64,000 nt of DNA from Anarhynchus alexandrinus. Taxonomy: Eukaryota; Chordata; Aves; Charadriiformes; Charadriidae. The notes below the pieces were generated by a model that saw only the letters and a list, made by a program, of their open reading frames with translations, had not been told where the DNA came from and ran no database searches. The first letter of the stretch is position 1, and every line of letters begins with the position of its first letter. This document shows positions 43,341-55,887 of this stretch, piece by piece. The stretch covers positions 736,719 through 800,718 of the forward strand of contig VUYV01000042.1 of assembly GCA_008711295.1 (NCBI GenBank), given 5' to 3'. The position numbers and the translations under genes are program-made.

Positions 43341-46300
43341 ATTGGATAAAAATATGATTTTTAATTAATCAATAAAAAAGAAAAAAAAGGAATTAAATTA
43401 TATAGAAACTAGGTGTGGAAATAGAGGCTTCAAGTGCCGTGTATAGGGCCCATGAAGTCTCATTAGTTTAAATATAATATATAAGTAATAATTGATGCAT
43501 TCTATCACTTCATTAAAATCTGATGATGTACTTAAATGAAAACACCCCCTATAATCATGAGTATATGAATAAATATATATTTAGTTTTCTTCTCATTCCA
43601 AAACACTCCTATTTCTATTAAGCAGAGTAGAAATAACTGCTGACTGTACTAGACGTAGCAAGTTCTCCAGTTGTTAAACTTTTAATGAAACCAAACCATG
43701 ATTATTCCTTGAGATTTCCTGTAGTCACTTATCTTTTGAGTGAATAAAGTGCTATTAATTGCATTTATATGCTTTAAATGAAGTACATCTGGTGCTTTTT
43801 ACTGATGGTTTGCCAACCAATTTGCATTATAATGAATAAAATCCCAAGGATCTTACATATGGTGGAGAATTAATGTGGTCAATATGCAAATATACATATA
43901 AAGTTCTTGCATCTGAGATATTGCATAATTACTGTTTAAAAGACAGACAATGAAGAAAACTGTAAAACTTAATTAAAATTAACATTTTATTAACCTGAAT
44001 TCTAGTAAATTTAATGTCAATCAGTGTATTCCACACAACAGAAGGTTTACTTCTACTTGTCTTTATTTGACCATTTAAATTGGGGGGTCACCAAATAAGC
44101 AAACTGAAATCACTTTGAAAAATGGGCCAAAATTTTCAGACAGTTGCATTTTGCCATAGCATAACTTTTTCCTTGTTATGTAATTTTGTTACATAACTTG
44201 TGACACAGGTTTTGTGATAAACTTAACATCTAAGTCAACGATTCAAATGTATACTTATGGTACCCAAAATGGTGCAGCTTCAAGGCTGTTATATAAATGC
44301 TGCTACATTCAAAATGGATGGTATTGTAAACTGTCGGACGGCTTAGATAATATTTGCTATGTAAAGGAAAACACTGTTTAAACACCACTTCCCTGTGAAG
44401 AAAAGCAATGCTGTGTTACAAAATGTCTGAATTCCATGTTTGCTATGAACAGATGTTAACAGGAACAGTCATTATATAAAGCTGCATTAATTAAATATTG
44501 ACAGAACAACCTTAGTAGATGAATTTATTAAAACAGCGTGGGGTCTGATTAGCAATTAGTAGATTGATGTATTCATGATTATTTGCATGTGACAGCAAAC
44601 AATCAGACTGTAGAGAGAATATTTCCCACATTATAATTCATGTTATCCTTTCCTACCATTTGAACCAGGAAATTTCCCACTGGATTAGCAAACTGAGTTA
44701 ATGACTGCCTTAAATTGTTCAAAAATTTGTGTTAATTCTTACAACATTCTGTTACCACTGATTCTGTTAACACCTTTCCTGACAAACAAAAAATCCCAAC
44801 TTGTAATGCAATTAGAGGTAACAGCCCCAAAATGATACCTTGGAAAGAACTGAAAACAACATTTTGGAGAGTGCTTTTGCCTCTACAAAGCAGCTAGATA
44901 AGTTAGTCAAAGCAAAATAAGATTCCTTTATTACAGGAAGACATTATTCTCTTACTGTAAGAAAATTAGCACATCCATGCAGTTCTCTTTCTTTTTAATA
45001 ACTTTAACCTTTCACAAGAAGGTTGTGAGGTTTCTGAATGGTGCTAGCTGTGATTCTAATCAAAATAATTGGATACTAGCTGTTTCATTGATTTAAAGAA
45101 AGTAGGTAGTCTTAACATATTGTTTTTTTGAAATAAAATGTTTCTTACATTTAGAATGTCTCTGGGAGGTGAATAATTATCTACTGTTAGTTTAAATTTA
45201 TTTTCACGACTTCTAAATGTAATAGATTGAATTACTACAATTAGGTCATAGAAAAGTATGGTATAAGCCTGTGATTATATTGTTAAGCAAAACTTTTAAA
45301 TACCCTTCTTTATTGCTGCATTGATGCATATAAGGAGTTATGCTCATGTCTTTGTTATCTTCCACAAGCGCCTGTTCAATGGAAGTAAAGCAGGCAACAC
45401 CTACTGGCAATGTGCACCCAAATTGCCAATCCACAATCTAGTGCTGTCTACTACAGACCTTCGTATCGTGGCTGATAAAGTCAAAAGAAAGGCTGACATG
45501 ATACAGAATCCTAGTCTATGGCTGGTTGCATCTGAAGAACAAAGCGTGAAGAGTAGAGCTGATAGGGATAAAGCACATCCCTCTTCACAGTGCACTGTTC
45601 CCAGTTCCCAAACCCAGTATTTATTTAACCGAAGACTCTGGTCTATGGTGATACTTTTGTAGGACTTCAAATCCAAGAATTTAAATGGCTATAAGTTTGT
45701 TTCTAGGACAAGGCAGAGAATCAATACTTTAAAACAGTTGGTGCTAAAGCCCCTGCAGATACACTGTATGAAGTTCAAGAATTTACTTCAGATCAATCTG
45801 ACTTTATTCTGGTCCCCTATACTGAGTGTCCCCACAGTGCACAAGGCTCAAATGTAACCAAAGGACCAATGATTGCCTGTTTTCCCTTTAGGTGCTAAAG
45901 AGCATTTGGTGTCAACCCAGAGAAAAAATCATGGTTGAGTTTCTACTTAGAGAAATTTAGCTTGAGTACAACAAAACTTCTACTGAACTGAAATGCTATA
46001 TCATAAGTGGGGACAGCCAGGGGACTTGCTAAAAACTTGGGCTATTCCTCCAAACTGCATTGTTAATGTAGTTGTAGTGTTATTACCACAAACAAGGTAC
46101 TCTGGAGAAGCTCCTTTCCCATACTCTACTAATCACTATTCAAAACAGCTACTTAAGGAGGATTTATGAGAGTCAGGAATAATCAAATGTTTCCCTGTAC
46201 ACTATGCAGTAGTGCAGTGGGATAAGAGTGGAAGTGGGAGATAATTATTCTATCACAAGGCCTTGGAGAGACCCTTTTTAATTTGAATAGATTTTCTGAT

Positions 46301-46485
46301 ATTTTTTTTTCTAGTTTTCCGGCTGCTTAAATGTGATGAGAATTGTCATGGCTTTGATTCATCTTTGCTGAGGTGCCCTTTGGAGAAAACATTCTGAAAC
46401 TTGTTCTATGAAAACAAACAAGTGAAAAGGTTAGCCATGAATAGGTCTTTAAACATCATCTTTAAAGCGTGTGTGTCTTCATTGA
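43341..46485. other. Unannotated AT-rich sequence
   Basis: No gene recognised. The interval 43740-44620 has many short ATTA, TTAAT and ATTTGCAT strings (see findings). A 113-codon frame at 45321-45662 shows no known motif. Confidence 0.55.
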
Positions 46486-46781
46486 ATCATAGAATAGTTT
46501 GGGTTGGAAGGGACCTTTAAAGGTCATCTAGTCAAACCCTTCTGCAATGAGCAGGAACATCTTCAACTAGATCAGGTTGCTCAGGGCCCTATCCAACCTG
46601 ACCTTCAGTGTTTCCAGGGATGGGGCATCTACCACCTCACTAAGCAACCTGTTCCAGGGTTTCATCACCATAATTTAAAAAAAAAAATTCTTCCTAATAT
46701 CTAGTCTGAATATACCCTCTTTTAGCTTAAAACCATTACCCCTTGTCCTATTGCAAGAGGCCCTGCTAAAATGTTTGTTCC
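46486..46781 (-). mobile_element. CR1 LINE 3' end, left of an assembly gap
   Basis: The tail TCATAGAATAGTTTGGGTTG is followed by GGAAGGGACCTTTAAAGGTC and the 3' UTR and ORF2 C-terminus (minus strand). The sequence is cut by the gap at 46782. From 46541 on, it is repeated at 46867-47106 with only a few differences, so this and the next entry are probably one element. Confidence 0.92.
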
Positions 46782-46866
46782 NNNNNNNNNNNNNNNNNNN
46801 NNNNNNNNNNNNNNNNNNNNNNNNNNNNNNNNNNNNNNNNNNNNNNNNNNNNNNNNNNNNNNNNNN
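46782..46866. other. Assembly gap of 85 N
   Basis: The 240 bases on the left (46541-46781) recur directly on the right (46867-47106), so the gap most likely joins overlapping contigs or two haplotypes and does not represent missing DNA. Confidence 0.9.
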
Positions 46867-47413
46867 TCTGCAATGAGCAGGAACATCTTCAACTAGATCA
46901 GGTTGCTCAGGGCCCTGTCCAACCTGACCTTCAGTGTTTCCAGGGATGGGGCATCTACCACCTCACTAAGCAACCTGTTCCAGGGTTTCATCACCATAAT
47001 TTTAAAAAAAAATTCTTCCTAATATCTAGTCTGAATATACCCTCTTTTAGCTTAAAACCATTACCCCTTGTCCTATTGCAAGAGGCCCTGCTAAAATGTT
47101 TGTTCCTATCTTTCTTATAAGCCCCCTTTAAATGCTGAAAGGCCGCAATAAGACCTCCCCAGAGCCTTCTCTTCTCCAGCCTGAACAACCCCAACTCTCT
47201 CAGCCTGTCCTCACAGGAGAGGTGCTCCACCCTCTGATCATTTTTGTGGCCCTCCTCTTGACCTGCTCCAAAAGGTCCATGTCTTTCCTGTGCTGAGGGC
47301 TCCAGAGCTGGACACAGAACTCCAGGTTGGGTCTCACCAGAGCAGAGTAAAGAGGCAGAATCACCTCCCTCAACTTGCTGGCCATGCTTCTTTTGATGCA
47401 GCGCAGGACACAT
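46867..47413 (-). mobile_element. CR1 LINE, right part of the same copy
   Basis: It repeats 46541-46781 and then continues 5' into the ORF2 region encoding [20 protein letters not shown] and CVQLWSPQHRKDMDLLEQ (about 47385-47265), stopping near a CIKRSMASK-like point at 47413. If the duplicated 240 bp are collapsed, the element is one ordinary 5'-truncated CR1 of about 600 bp. Confidence 0.93.
46991..47413 (-). pseudogene. CR1 ORF2 C-terminal remnant, frameshifted
   Basis: The true ORF2 frame is split. SALVRPNLEFCVQLWSPQHR is read in one frame (47200-47385). VEHLSCEDRLRELGLFRLEK and [20 protein letters not shown] are read in another frame, up to a run of A at about 47001-47009 where the frame is lost before the NRLPREV-like part. 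It is inactive. Confidence 0.88.
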
Positions 47414-48236
47414 CTGGAAGTGATGACTTCATAATTTAATAGTTATACTATGCGATCCTAAGATTTAGATGATGACCACGGATTGGAATCTAAACATCTT
47501 TTTAAAATGTCATAAGGAACAAGGACTTCCATGTCTCGTTTGAGATGCATGAATTCTAAGAGTTGATACCTAAAGCTGGCACACCAGATTTAGCCAGAAT
47601 CGAAACACTGAAGGTAAAAACAATCTCTAATATGTTCCCAGAGGTCTTCTTCAGGCTGCTGCAGGGCATCTCCATCTACTTGGGATCTACAACCTAAGCA
47701 GCCTTTCAAGGACTGGAGAAGAGTTCAATGTTTTCTGATAAAATAAAGTAAAAGGAGGAGGCTTTCTGCTTGTATAATAACATTTTTGTATACACACGTT
47801 CAGACAGACGTAATTTCATTTCAGGTGGTTCACTGCTGAAGTAAATTCAAATCCACTTCTCAAACCCCAGCAGTGCCTGCCTGCCTGCATGGGCAGTAGG
47901 ATGCTCTCCACTTCTCTTATTTATGCCTTGCCCAGTTAGACAAGAATTCAAGACATACTGCTTTTGAAAGCAATTTCAAGGCTGAGCATGCCTCTGTCAC
48001 CAGGAAGGCCACTTGCTCGCTTTGAGAAGACAGAGACCTGGCATCTGTGCTCCAGTGTCTTAGCATTAATCAGTCATTGGGAGGGAACTTGATTACATCT
48101 AAATTATACTGCAATAACAAAAGCGATACACTTTAGTTAAGTGAACATTAGCAATACATTTTGCTTAGCTCTTTGAATGGCAGAGCTATACTGATACTTG
48201 GCTAAAGTTGAACTTCATACGTCATATTTTTTCTGC

Positions 48237-48276
48237 AAGTCTTTGTGTCAAAGTCTTTGTGTCAAAGTCTTTGTTC
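48237..48276 (+). repeat. 14-bp tandem repeat, about 2.7 copies
   Basis: The unit GTCTTTGTGTCAAA is repeated from 48239, twice in full and once in part, without mismatch until the last copy. Confidence 0.88.
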
Positions 48277-51200
48277 TGTTACATCAGAACCCAACTTCTC
48301 AATTCCATCTCTGTCTGAAATGATGTTCTGAAAGTCCTTACTTGATCTATGAGATTATATTATTACCTTTAACTGGTGACAAAAGAGCTATGAAAGCCAT
48401 AGGCATATTAATAAGTTAGCAAAATTTCAAGGGGTGGAGCTCCTGGTCAGTGTCAAAATCTGTATCTATAGAAACCATACCATCATCTTTTGGAAACTAT
48501 ATATTCTATTTGTACTCATAGGTTAAAGTGCCATTAAAATGCAAAATTCTGCAGAAATTAGTCTAAAAATCCATCCAAGGTTAGAAAAAAATATTTTTCC
48601 TTTTAAACTATCCCTTCCAACTTGACTAAGGAGTCTATTTTTCACACATAAGTGTGGAAAATGATCGAAGAAAATGACTACGAATTTCTACTACTTTCTG
48701 CAAGTGTTTTCTGTAAGGTAAAAACATCACCCATCCCATAAAGTCAGTTTTCAGAAGCACGCACCAAAACCCAACATGAACAAGCATGAATAAGCATTGC
48801 TGGAATTGTTTAATGTGCACTTACTTGTAACAGAGTGAAGGCACATTATGACATTCCAAAACAGGAATGCAAACGATGAGAATTTAGTAAGGTAAGGGTT
48901 TTTTTTAAAACCTTTTTTTACCATATCAGTAGAAAATAGCTTATGCATGAAATGTATTTTTACATTATTGAAGCAGTTATGCAGTTGGGTCTGAGGTGCA
49001 ACTCACAGGAGCAGTTTAGAGAAAGCATACCTAAGAAGAGAAAGAGCTTTCTGGCAAATTAGCTTGCTAAAGGTGAAAGCATCAATATTACATACTTTTA
49101 TAAACTGCTTAGGAACACTGTGTCAGATGTGGTCTGCTACATTACAGACTCGAGTTCTTTGCTTTAACTGGCACACCACTTATAATTTTCGCACTGATAA
49201 AGCCATATCTTAAATATTTTTTGTCTCTTAATACTCTATTTGGTGAACTATTCCAGAATTCATCTTGTGTTAGAAATCTGTTTCTACTTTCTGTCCCAGC
49301 TTAATCAAGAGTTTATATCCTTTTTTTTTCTAGTGCTGATATTATTCTTTGGAGTGATCAGTTCTTCCTCTCTGTTTATCACCTGCTGTATTTAAAGGGT
49401 GAAATCAAAGGTGAAGGCAAAAGCCTTCTCTGGCTTTATCGAGCTAATCTGAGTACTTGAGCTCTCAAATTTCTTCATATATATATGGTCATGGTTTCAG
49501 TCATGCTAGTGGTTTTCCTCTGAAGCTGTTCCAGTTTGAACTCATTTTCATTGCAGAACAGCAGCCAGAACTGTCCAAACACTTTCCAAGTGACTTGTAC
49601 AATGACACTAAGACTTTTACAGTTCCACTGGACTTGGTGTGGCTTAATTGATTCTTTAAAACAGAGAACAACAGAAAGTCAGCACGATACTCTTCAACTG
49701 GACTAATAAATGGTCAAGTGACTGGAGTCTAAGTATGACCCCTGATGGAATCCTTGACAGACAAATATATTTTCAATATTGATCACAAGAGATCAATTAT
49801 AAACTATGTACTATTTAGTATGTATCATTAACATGCACAATTTTTAGACAAGACAGAGTAGAAAATGCCATAATAATGAAATAACAGGGAAAAGATTCAG
49901 AATGATATGATTTATTTAATGACAGAGTCCAAGCAAAACAGAATATTTAGCAATGGCCATGTAAAACTGGATATCCAGGACCCAACAGGTTCAGCCATAC
50001 ATTCAGAATGGTAATGTTATTCTAAGAAATAATGAATCCTACACGTCTAATCGTTGCATAATAGCTCAAATGACAATCCAGTGAGAGACAGGTTCAAAGG
50101 GTTGATAAATGTTGCAGGTGCAAAAGCCACCTGTGATGAGCTCATCCCATTCAAGAACAGCAGGCATTACTAAGTTCCACAGCCTGTGAAATCTGTAATA
50201 TAAGAGAGCCACTACTGCTGGGGTAGCTTCTAGGAATTTGGCAACTGATATGTTAAATATTCTGTTGGAATAAATTTAAAACTAGTTCAGGAAAAATGTA
50301 GAAAAAAAGAAAGCCAGGATTTAAAAAAAGTAGAAAGCTGAAGTTGATATAGTAATATCTAGCTAGAAGTGCTTTTCAGCAGGTAAAAATAGCTACTGGC
50401 ACTTACACGGTATATCACTACACTTGCACAGCTGTGCATTGCAGGCTGGCATTTTATGACATCAAAATTCATTATGTGATAGATTTCCATTACTGTAATA
50501 ATTAACTCCCATATTGAAAGCATCTTAGAAGTAATGAACACTTACAAGAACTTTGTGTTTTTATTATTTCTGCCAGTAAAATAGTGGCCATCTGAAATGA
50601 GACTACAAATTAGCAGTAGGGCAGCTCGAACATAAAAGCTGACCACCTATTTTTGTAAATAAAATGTAGCAGAGGCCTGAACGTGTTAGGTAACGTGTCA
50701 AAATCTGCAAAGGTCAGATGCCACACAGTGTAAACCCAGTATCTTTTAAAATGATAATTAATTTCAGTGTATGCAATCAGATGAAAACTGCAAGTTACTC
50801 TTGGAGTAAATTCACCAGAAGAATGTATGTAGGTCAGGAAACACTCAAGCTGCCAAGAAATACTTCCCCTCCAGAATTAAATGGAACAGGCAAATATAAC
50901 TATTCATATTTGAACAACAGCATTATATGTACGTTTTTACTCTGAACTTACTGATTGTCCACTATTAAATTTAATTTTGAACAGAAAGATTGCAAAGCTA
51001 TTTATGCATTTTTGCACAAATATTATTGCATAATATATTTTAAAGATATAAAAGAATGTCTGCATTCTTGCTCATTCACTGAACAATGATTCTGGTCGAA
51101 ATTGTTGTTTGTAATTATCTTAGTGCTCCACCTTGTCTTTAAATCATTGCTCCCAGTGCAGCAATCATGTCTCAGCTAATGACTGATTTCAGGTCTACTA

Positions 51201-52557
51201 AAGTACAAACTGAAGGATTTAAGCAAAATCTGTGGACACTACTGATTGCAATTTTACTTTTTTTTTTTAAATATGCAGATTTTTCACTTTATCAAGTGAA
51301 GGTGTTTCAAGCTTAATGTTTCTTTCACTTGTTTGTGAAATCTATACAGCATTATCTGAAGATCTTTATAAGTTTGAAAATTCAGCATTGATTGTCCAGA
51401 CATCAGCCAATTATTTTAAAACTCTTACATCAAACTTATCCAGATTTGTTGTTTTAAAGATGTTCAGCTTCAATAGTTACTGTTTACTTTAGTTACTGCC
51501 CTGATGCAAACTAATCCAAAATCCTTATAATATATACATGTACATATATGTGTATAATCTGTCTTTTCGTCAGCTACAAAACAAAAATACTTATTGAATA
51601 ATATTATTATAATTTTTCCTATTTCTATCTGGTACTTAGCCATTGTTAATGATTTATTAAAAATTCTAACTTTTCTCTCTACCTCTGCTGGCCATACGCT
51701 TGTCTATGTTTTTCATTATGAGCTTTCTTCAATTTTTAGCTTAAAGTTTATGCTAAGTATTATCCTCTTTCTCTTTATTGAATTTTTTATTGTTGCTTTC
51801 TCTTTGCCTTTTAGGCAAAGTTGTTTTTTAACAAAGACTGAGGCTTTGGGGGAATCTAGTAAAATCTTTTTAAGCAGCTCCCAAATATTGATTGTATTGT
51901 GGTGTTTATGTTCTCCCTCAGTGCAACCGGCTTATATTTTTTTCCACTTTGTGAAATTGGCACCTCTAGAGTATAAACCAGGCATATATTACTGCTTGGG
52001 ATTTCAGTCTTTTTGCAAATGTAGACAAGTTACAACCACTTGAAACTAATCAGTGACTAACTCTCAGTTCTGTGATCTGCTCCCCTCTATTTCTTGGAAT
52101 GAAGTTTGAGGTAAAATTCAAGTCATAGAGTATGTGGATTCTTGATTCTCTTTAGATGTGCCAAATGTTTGATGTAAGTGTTTACAAATTGCAAAAACCA
52201 GCTTTGTACCCGTAACCCCAGGCTTTTAGCACAAACTGAAGTTCCTCATGGCTTTTTTGTCTGTACAGCATTGAGAGTACTTAATGAGCACATCTCTTTC
52301 CTAATGGGGTGTTGTGGTCTTTAGCACACACCTTCTTTAATACAGATTGAGTTTTATCCATTAGGATACCAATTTGTAAGTATTCAAGAATATGTGGAAC
52401 TGAGTTTTCAATGAGGTGGCGATAAGGCTTTCCGTTTCTTTTGTTTCCTATTTTGCCTGTATAAGCTTTCCTAACCAGATTGTAGTTTGTGATTTTGACA
52501 TTCTAATCATGTGATTCTACCTACTAGGTTTCAGTGATACCAACAAGATTGAACTTA

Positions 52558-52584
52558 GGCTCATAAATGAAAAATTTATGAGCC
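52558..52584. repeat. Perfect 11-bp inverted repeat with 5-base loop
   Basis: GGCTCATAAAT (52558-52568) pairs exactly with ATTTATGAGCC (52574-52584) around loop GAAAA. No nearby gene or element explains it. Confidence 0.8.
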
Positions 52585-55500
52585 CAAATTCTCCCTGTTT
52601 AAAACCCAGTCTCTTGGCAGACATATATAGGAAATTAAATACTGTATTGTTTTCATGTATAATAGTGACTTAGTGAATTTTCTTCTTAACATCTTGATTT
52701 GCTAAATGAGTGATTATTTTTTTTTCTCCTTTTATTGCTAGTTTAATGCCATCTTGACTCAATCAACCAAGTGGTCAGCTGGAACATTTTCCCCCCTTCA
52801 CTGCAATAAAACCTATTCAAAATTATATGTCACTCTCTTAAAATAAAACATGGCCAATTTACCAAAGATTTCTATCTTATTCTATTCACTGATAGATATT
52901 TGCTATCAGAATCTTCACTTTCAGGAATGAAGATTCCAGGACACTGTGTTTCCAAGTGAAGAGGAAAACTCATTAGTTTATTTCAAATTAATCTCGATTT
53001 CTTGTGCTTGCATCTGTAGAGAAGTCCTCACTGCATCTTCACATGTTCCTTTATGGTATTATAAAGAGCTAAAGATAAGATGTAGCTTGTTTACAGCAAA
53101 AGCAGAACATTTTGAAGGTTTCCATGTTCAGCTCCAGATTTTAAATAACAGAAATGTAAGATTAATTTATGCTCTGCTTCCTTGATCACAGTTTCAGTTT
53201 AGAGCAGAGTTGCCAGCAAAGATGGAGACATTTATTATCGATTCTGGGATTGCTTACATTGTGCAGAAGCAATCTCAGTGATATTCATTACTTAGTCTGT
53301 AACTACCATGAACTTTGTTGCTTACATGTACAGGTTGGATGTGAATCAATATAATCACCCTAGTTATTACTGAATTCCAGGGTACATTCTTCTCAAGCCA
53401 TTGCTTTTTACGTTTGGATCAATATCAAGTTCTATAAGATTAAGTCCAGGAGGCTGCATGACCCCCCATACTAATCTGTGGAAGCATGACTGTGAGTCTG
53501 ACCAGACATACTTCTAAGTAGACCTTTCTGAGTGATATGCAGCTTTGAACAAGTATGATGCATCAGTGAAACACTTCCACTTAAGAGGAAGAGATTAGTT
53601 GTCTCTTCCTGTTCTGTTTATGATGTATTTATTTCTAATACCTCAAAACTGAGTGAAATGGAGATTTGGTGTTGTAGCCGCATGGGTTTTTTTCACTTGG
53701 CTTTTCCTTTTTTTTTTTTTTCCCCTGGGTTTTACTCTCATATCTCTTGAGGAGTTAGAGAACCGAAACATCAGTTCAAGATCTCCTTATAGGTAAAGCT
53801 CCTTGATTAACTTCGATATCAAAAGATAAAATCTTAGGTCCAATCCATAAAAGAACTCAGGCAACTTGTTTCAAACTGGTATCTGAAAATTCTATTCCAG
53901 ATTCCAAGGCAGAATGTGATTAAAATTTTGTAGGCATTGCTCAGTTTTTACTTTATGTTTCTGTAAGCATACAAAGTCACAACTTTCTCACATCCAGAAG
54001 TAACCTAATCTTGAATATCCTGAAGAGTTCTACACTCAGTTCATGCCCAAGAAACATAAAAAATTCTTCCTCAGTCCCCAAAAGGACTTGTTACACATAG
54101 GATACTGTGCGAACACCTAAAACGCCTGTGTAGGTTGGTAGTGGACTCAAAATGCAGTGGGAGATCCTTCCCTCGAAAAATGTAACTATAGGTATTGTTT
54201 TATTATAGGTAACACCCCCTTTTATGGAAAGGTCTATTTGTCAGAACATTCATGGGTGCAAGGCCCAGGGTCAGTTGCTTCCTTTTCCTGATGGAGACTT
54301 ATTTCCCACTGATCAGGAAGGAGCTTTTTCCAGAAAAACTTACAGGCTTTTCCTGGAAAGGGGAATGTCAAGTCTCTACCATCAAACAGGAGAAAAAGAA
54401 AGTATTGGCAAAAACACCAATTCAAGAAGTGCTTTAGGGTGCTGTGATAGTCAGGTGGCTGAAGATGTGGGTAATCCACTTTAGAGAACAAATTTAAGAC
54501 TTTCCATTCCTAATTGTATCTATCTAGTTACCTTTATTTAGCAGCGTCTTGAATATGCTGATTTCAGATGTCTCTCAACTTAGGCTGTTGTTCCCTTGGG
54601 ATACCATTCTAATTTAACTTTCATTGCAAACTATGGGGAATCTAATGGAATAACATGATGTTTTGGGTGTTACATTGCCTACACCTTATATGAAATCTGA
54701 CACTTAGAAGTCAGCAGTGCTATTAATTGTGTTTTGAAGGCCTTTTAGATTGTAAAAAGACTAAATGTGTACCAAGTTGAAAGAGGGGGACTTAGTTTGA
54801 AGAAAACTCAAATGAAAATAGAATTATCTTTTTCTGAAAGAGCTAGGTTTGAGTTGCGTTATTTTCTCTACTTTATTTCCATTGTACCACTTAAGCTGTT
54901 TCAGCCAACACATTACTTTATTTACAATGCGTCACTACAATATTTATCGTCCTAATCAAATCTGCAGCTGGTTTTCTTAACTGGAGATTCAGTACTGGCT
55001 CCTTCATAAACAGCACTGAATCTTCTTAAATTTAAATATAGTGCTCAAGACAATATGCTCATCAAAAAAAAAAAAAAGCCCATTCTGTTTCCATTTTAAG
55101 GGATGTGTTTGCTGCATGTTAATGTTGAGTTCTGTAATGTTTTCCCTTGAAATATCATATAGACTGTATTTTGCTAGAAAATATGTCATAATGTTTTCTG
55201 ATATTTTTAGATGAGCTAAAGCATATATCTGTTCTTAATCTATTCTCTCTGCTGAGGCAATGTACATCCTCGGCAGCATATTTAACCAAATGGATTTTTT
55301 TCCTTAGCAGATCAAACCGAGTTCTGCTGCAGGCACAGAACTTCCTATTTAAATGACAAATGTCTCTGCTTGCAGATTTGAAAACTCACTTATTGACTCT
55401 TTCATCTTGTGTAAACAAATAATCAGCCCATCACCACTATGGTGGGGGAAGTGGAAGAATAAAAGGGAAAAGGAATTTTTGGGAGTACCGCCAAATGTTG

Positions 55501-55868
55501 CATTACTTGGAATGAAAAACGACTTGTTTGCTGTTAATGTTGCCATTATACACAGATAATAGACAGCAATGCTAAAAAAGAACAAAGAAAAATCTACAAA
55601 GACTCTGTAATACCAAATATTTCTTCACACTTAGAAGGCAGTGAGATTTTCTTTGTTTTTCCCCAAATGACAGCAGAGAAGTCCTGATTTTTAACAATGT
55701 ATTTCAAGTTGGTTTCACAATTAAATTCTGAGAGCTGTTTATTTAAGAAATTTTCAATTTGATCTTCAAGTGTCCAGAAAGTTTAAAAATAATATCATTT
55801 AGTTATCCTATGAAAAGTCTAAAATTAACCTGTTTCTAAATGGGTGTGGGTTTTTCTTTAGATAAAGC

Positions 55869-55887
55869 ATATATATATATATATATA
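55869..55887 (+). repeat. (AT)n dinucleotide microsatellite
   Basis: About nine AT units without interruption. Confidence 0.9.

Noticed and set aside
45321..45662. 113-codon frame with fairly balanced composition as an exon or processed pseudogene
   Set aside because: No recognisable protein family and no poly-A or target duplication. Left unannotated, but a protein search would settle it.
51594..52043. 149-codon open frame, the longest not in a repeat except LTR frames
   Set aside because: Hydrophobic because the DNA is T-rich. No domain, no splice context, no start context, and codon use follows base composition.
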